A stretch of 64,000 bases of DNA, from the NCBI GenBank assembly GCA_018816735.1, contig JAHIVH010000061.1:412269-476268 (forward strand). Reading direction: 5' to 3'. The position numbers were made by a program, and so were the translations under genes. Of this stretch, positions 61,777 to 64,000 are shown piece after piece (the stretch's first letter is position 1; every line of letters begins with the position of its first letter). This DNA is from Pseudomonadota bacterium (GTDB lineage Bacteria; Desulfobacterota; Desulfobacteria; Desulfobacterales; JAHIVH01). Under the pieces are notes generated by a model. It had not been told where the DNA came from. It worked only from the letters and a program-made list of their open reading frames with translations, and did not search any database.

Positions 61777-63480
61777 GTGAACAAGAAGCAGAAGATAGTT
61801 GTCATTGGTGGAGTGGCATGCGGTCCAAAAGCCGCTGCCAGAATTAAACGATTGCATCCTGAAACGGATGTGACCATTATTGAAAAAGGAGAACTTCTTT
61901 CCTATGCCGGTTGCGGCCTTCCATTTTATATCTCCGGTGAGGTAAAAAACCATAACGAACTGATGGCCACGCCCACAGGTGTGGTCCGGGATACGCATTT
62001 TTTTAAAATGGTGAAGGATATCAACGTCAAAAACCATACCCTTGTCAAATCCGTGGACAGAGAAAAGAAAATGATTCATGCCATTTGTCTGGATACAGGA
62101 GATGCGATCGATTTACCCTATGACAAACTCGTGTTGGCCGTAGGCAGCAAATATCAGGTGCCGCCCATTGAGGGAACGGATCTGAAAGGGGTGCATTTTC
62201 TTCAAACCGTGGAAGATGCCCGGAAAATCAGAAACGAAAACGGCCCGCTAACAGGTAAAAAGGCCGTCATCATCGGGGCGGGCCTGATTGGTATTGAGGT
62301 TACCGAGGCGTTTAAAAAACAGGGGATGACCATTACGATTATTGAGCGGCTGGATAGAGTCATGGGAGAACTGCTGGACCCGGAGTTGGCGTATCATGCC
62401 CATAACGAGCTGGCTGTCAATGACATTTCATTGCGGTTAAATGAATCGGTCATTAAAATAAACGGCAATGACAGGGGAAATGTAAAAAGTGTCACCACCG
62501 CCAAGGGAGATATTGCTGCGGATATTGTCCTGATTGCTGTTGGTGTAAAACCAAACATCAGGCTTGCAAAGGAAATGGGACTTGACATCGGTGAGACCGG
62601 CGCAATCAAAACAGATACGCACATGTGCACATCAGATCCATCCATATATGCAGGGGGTGATTGTGTGGAAAATATCAATCGGGTCACCGGCAAACCGATT
62701 TACGCGCCAATGGGGTCAACCGCAAACAAGCATGGCCGTGTCATCGCGGATAATATTTGCGGTATTAAAAGCGAATTTAAAGGGGTTCTCGGCACAACGA
62801 TCGTAAAACTGTTCAATCTGAATATCGCCCGAACCGGATTAACGGAAACAGCGGCAAAGCATGCCGGATATGACTATATTACAGTTTTGAATCCCGCACC
62901 GGACAAGGCCCATTTTCTTTCAGATGCCAAAATGATCATCATCAAATTCGTGGTTGACAAACAATCGAGAAAACTTCTCGGTGCACAGATCACAGGTCCG
63001 GGTGATGTGGCCAAGCGTATGGAGGTGGCTGTGGCGAATATCACATCCGGTGCCATGGTGACGGATATCAGCCAGTATGATCTGGCCTATGCCCCGCCCT
63101 TCTCACCAGCCATGGACAATATCATCACCACCGCGAACATTGCCGAGAATAAATTAAACGGTCTTGGCATGACCTATACGCCCATAGAAGTTAAAGAAAA
63201 AATGACCAACGGCGATGATTTTATTTTCCTGGATGTACGTTCTCCGGAAGAATTCGAACACATGCGGATTGAGGATACCCGGCTGAAATTGATCCCTTTG
63301 GGCAAACTGAGACGTTCTTTAAATGATCTGCCAAAAAACAAAGAAATTATTCCTTTCTGTAAAATCTCGTTGAGAGGATATGAAGCTGCAAGAATTCTTG
63401 AAGGAGAAGGGTATAAAAATGTTAAATTCATGGATGGCGGCATTGTTTGCTGGCCATTTGAAAAAATCGTCAACAGATGA
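61777..63480 (+). CDS. CoA-disulfide-reductase-type FAD/NAD(P)H oxidoreductase with C-terminal rhodanese domain
   Basis: 567 aa. FAD-binding GGVACGPKAAARIKRL at the N terminus, the active Cys C46 in SYAGCGLPFYISG (as in CoA-disulfide reductase and Nox/persulfide reductases), NAD-binding IIGAGLIGIEVTEAF and the SIYAGGDCVE FAD motif. A dimerisation domain follows, then a rhodanese domain (about 470-567) with catalytic Cys in PFCKISLRG. CoADR-rhodanese fusions reduce persulfides or polysulfides, fitting a sulfur anaerobe. It starts at GTG 61777 with AGGAG just upstream. Membership of a transcript with the following flavodoxin gene is likely. Confidence 0.92.
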   Translation: MNKKQKIVVIGGVACGPKAAARIKRLHPETDVTIIEKGELLSYAGCGLPFYISGEVKNHNELMATPTGVVRDTHFFKMVKDINVKNHTLVKSVDREKKMIHAICLDTGDAIDLPYDKLVLAVGSKYQVPPIEGTDLKGVHFLQTVEDARKIRNENGPLTGKKAVIIGAGLIGIEVTEAFKKQGMTITIIERLDRVMGELLDPELAYHAHNELAVNDISLRLNESVIKINGNDRGNVKSVTTAKGDIAADIVLIAVGVKPNIRLAKEMGLDIGETGAIKTDTHMCTSDPSIYAGGDCVENINRVTGKPIYAPMGSTANKHGRVIADNICGIKSEFKGVLGTTIVKLFNLNIARTGLTETAAKHAGYDYITVLNPAPDKAHFLSDAKMIIIKFVVDKQSRKLLGAQITGPGDVAKRMEVAVANITSGAMVTDISQYDLAYAPPFSPAMDNIITTANIAENKLNGLGMTYTPIEVKEKMTNGDDFIFLDVRSPEEFEHMRIEDTRLKLIPLGKLRRSLNDLPKNKEIIPFCKISLRGYEAARILEGEGYKNVKFMDGGIVCWPFEKIVNR

Positions 63481-63513
63481 CACCTGAATTCCTTAACCGA
63501 TAAGGAGGTCAAC

Positions 63514-63990
63514 ATGAAATCTTTAATTGTGTATTCAAGCCAGACCGGCAACACTAAAAAACTGGCGGATGTATGCCATGACACGTTAACCGGTGACACG
63601 GACATTTACCACGTCAATGAAGCGCCTGAGCCTGATTCTTATGACCTAATCGCTGTTGGATTCTGGTTGCAGCAAGGCAAACCAGACCCCCTTTCCATGG
63701 ATTATCTTTCGCGTATTCCAAAAGGGAAAAAAATATTTTTGTTCGCAACCCATGCAGCAGCAAAAGGATCAGACCATGCGACACAAGCCATGGATTATGC
63801 GGTAACGCTATTAAAGGAACCCACAATTGTCGGAACGTTTTCCTGTCAGGGTGAAGCCAATCCGAAAATATTGGAAAAGGCAAAAGGGAAGCCCCAGCCG
63901 CCGGCGTGGCTCAAAGATGCGCCTCAAGCGGTTGGCCACCCTGACACCGCAGATATGAATGCACTCAAACAAATGATAAAGAACATTTGA
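63514..63990 (+). CDS. Flavodoxin-family protein
   Basis: 158 aa. FMN phosphate loop SSQTGNTKKLAD (about residues 7-18), then IAVGFWLQQGKPDP and the KKIFLFATHAAAKGS strand, all on the flavodoxin plan. The late part is short for an NADPH reductase, so it is an electron carrier of the flavodoxin-like/Flav_4 group. AAGGAGG lies before ATG 63514, 33 bases after the CoADR-like gene, so it may be its redox partner. The stop is 11 bases from the window edge. Confidence 0.9.
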   Translation: MKSLIVYSSQTGNTKKLADVCHDTLTGDTDIYHVNEAPEPDSYDLIAVGFWLQQGKPDPLSMDYLSRIPKGKKIFLFATHAAAKGSDHATQAMDYAVTLLKEPTIVGTFSCQGEANPKILEKAKGKPQPPAWLKDAPQAVGHPDTADMNALKQMIKNI

Positions 63991-64000
63991 AAAATAACCT

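Overview
The window looks like chromosome from an anaerobic, sulfate-reducing-type bacterium of the Desulfobacterota (former Deltaproteobacteria), most like the Desulfobacteraceae. This is inferred from content: rubredoxin, exported multiheme c cytochromes, an orange-protein (ORP)-type cluster of NifX-like and 4Fe-4S MinD-like proteins, MetF, a CoA-disulfide-reductase-type flavoprotein, and heavy use of sigma-54 activators. No rRNA, tRNA, CRISPR array, transposase or phage gene was seen. The base composition looks even, with no obvious island.

Layout. (1) 1-2275: rubredoxin and a two-gene operon for exported multiheme cytochromes. (2) 2286-13600, all minus strand: an NtrC-type regulator, then a short intergenic region holding a consensus sigma-54 promoter and three TTGCA/TGCAA palindromes. 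Below it lies a tightly packed eight-gene set: Usp-like protein, SLC13/RCK_C permease, two cytidylate-kinase-like proteins with BON-like tails, an unknown protein, a lone receiver, a PPDK/PEP-synthase-like protein and a membrane histidine kinase. I do not recognise this set as a described pathway, and it is my best candidate for an undescribed system. (3) 13912-34227: a Wzx/Wzy-type exopolysaccharide or capsule locus. Four plus-strand genes (UDP-glucuronate decarboxylase, GT2, small membrane protein, GT-C protein) converge on a long minus-strand set (export protein, beta-barrel, BY-kinase-like copolymerase, flippase, Ig-like lipoprotein, GNAT, polymerase, GT4, glycosidase-like, CapK-like, toroid and AAC(3)-fold proteins). 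(4) 34556-39436: a GldA/GldF/GldG-like ABC system with a DUF4340 protein, closed by a clear terminator. (5) 39710-44347: an envelope and cytoplasmic protein-quality group: an exported small heat-shock protein, a DegP/HtrA-like protease, Hsp20 and DnaK. (6) 44643-50011: two alpha/beta hydrolases, a DUF4404-type protein, a small membrane protein, a MASE3 sensor and a YgiQ radical-SAM protein. (7) 50207-60738: the ORP-type cluster. A PAS/sigma-54 activator lies between two sigma-54 promoters, one firing left into a degenerate receiver, two ferredoxin-MinD ATPases and two NifX-like proteins (then a REC-PAS-kinase), the other firing right into a NifX-like/Gly-rich protein and a DUF5320 protein. An Mrp ATPase, an MBL-fold protein, a CGGC protein and an FmdB protein follow. 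(8) 60786-63990: MetF, CoA-disulfide-reductase-like/rhodanese protein and a flavodoxin.

Two separate sigma-54 regulons are therefore visible with promoters, enhancer-like sites and a neighbouring activator gene each. Start codons were revised from the longest open frame wherever a Shine-Dalgarno sequence, signal peptide or neighbour gene decided the matter. All functional names rest on motif recognition by eye; no database search was possible.
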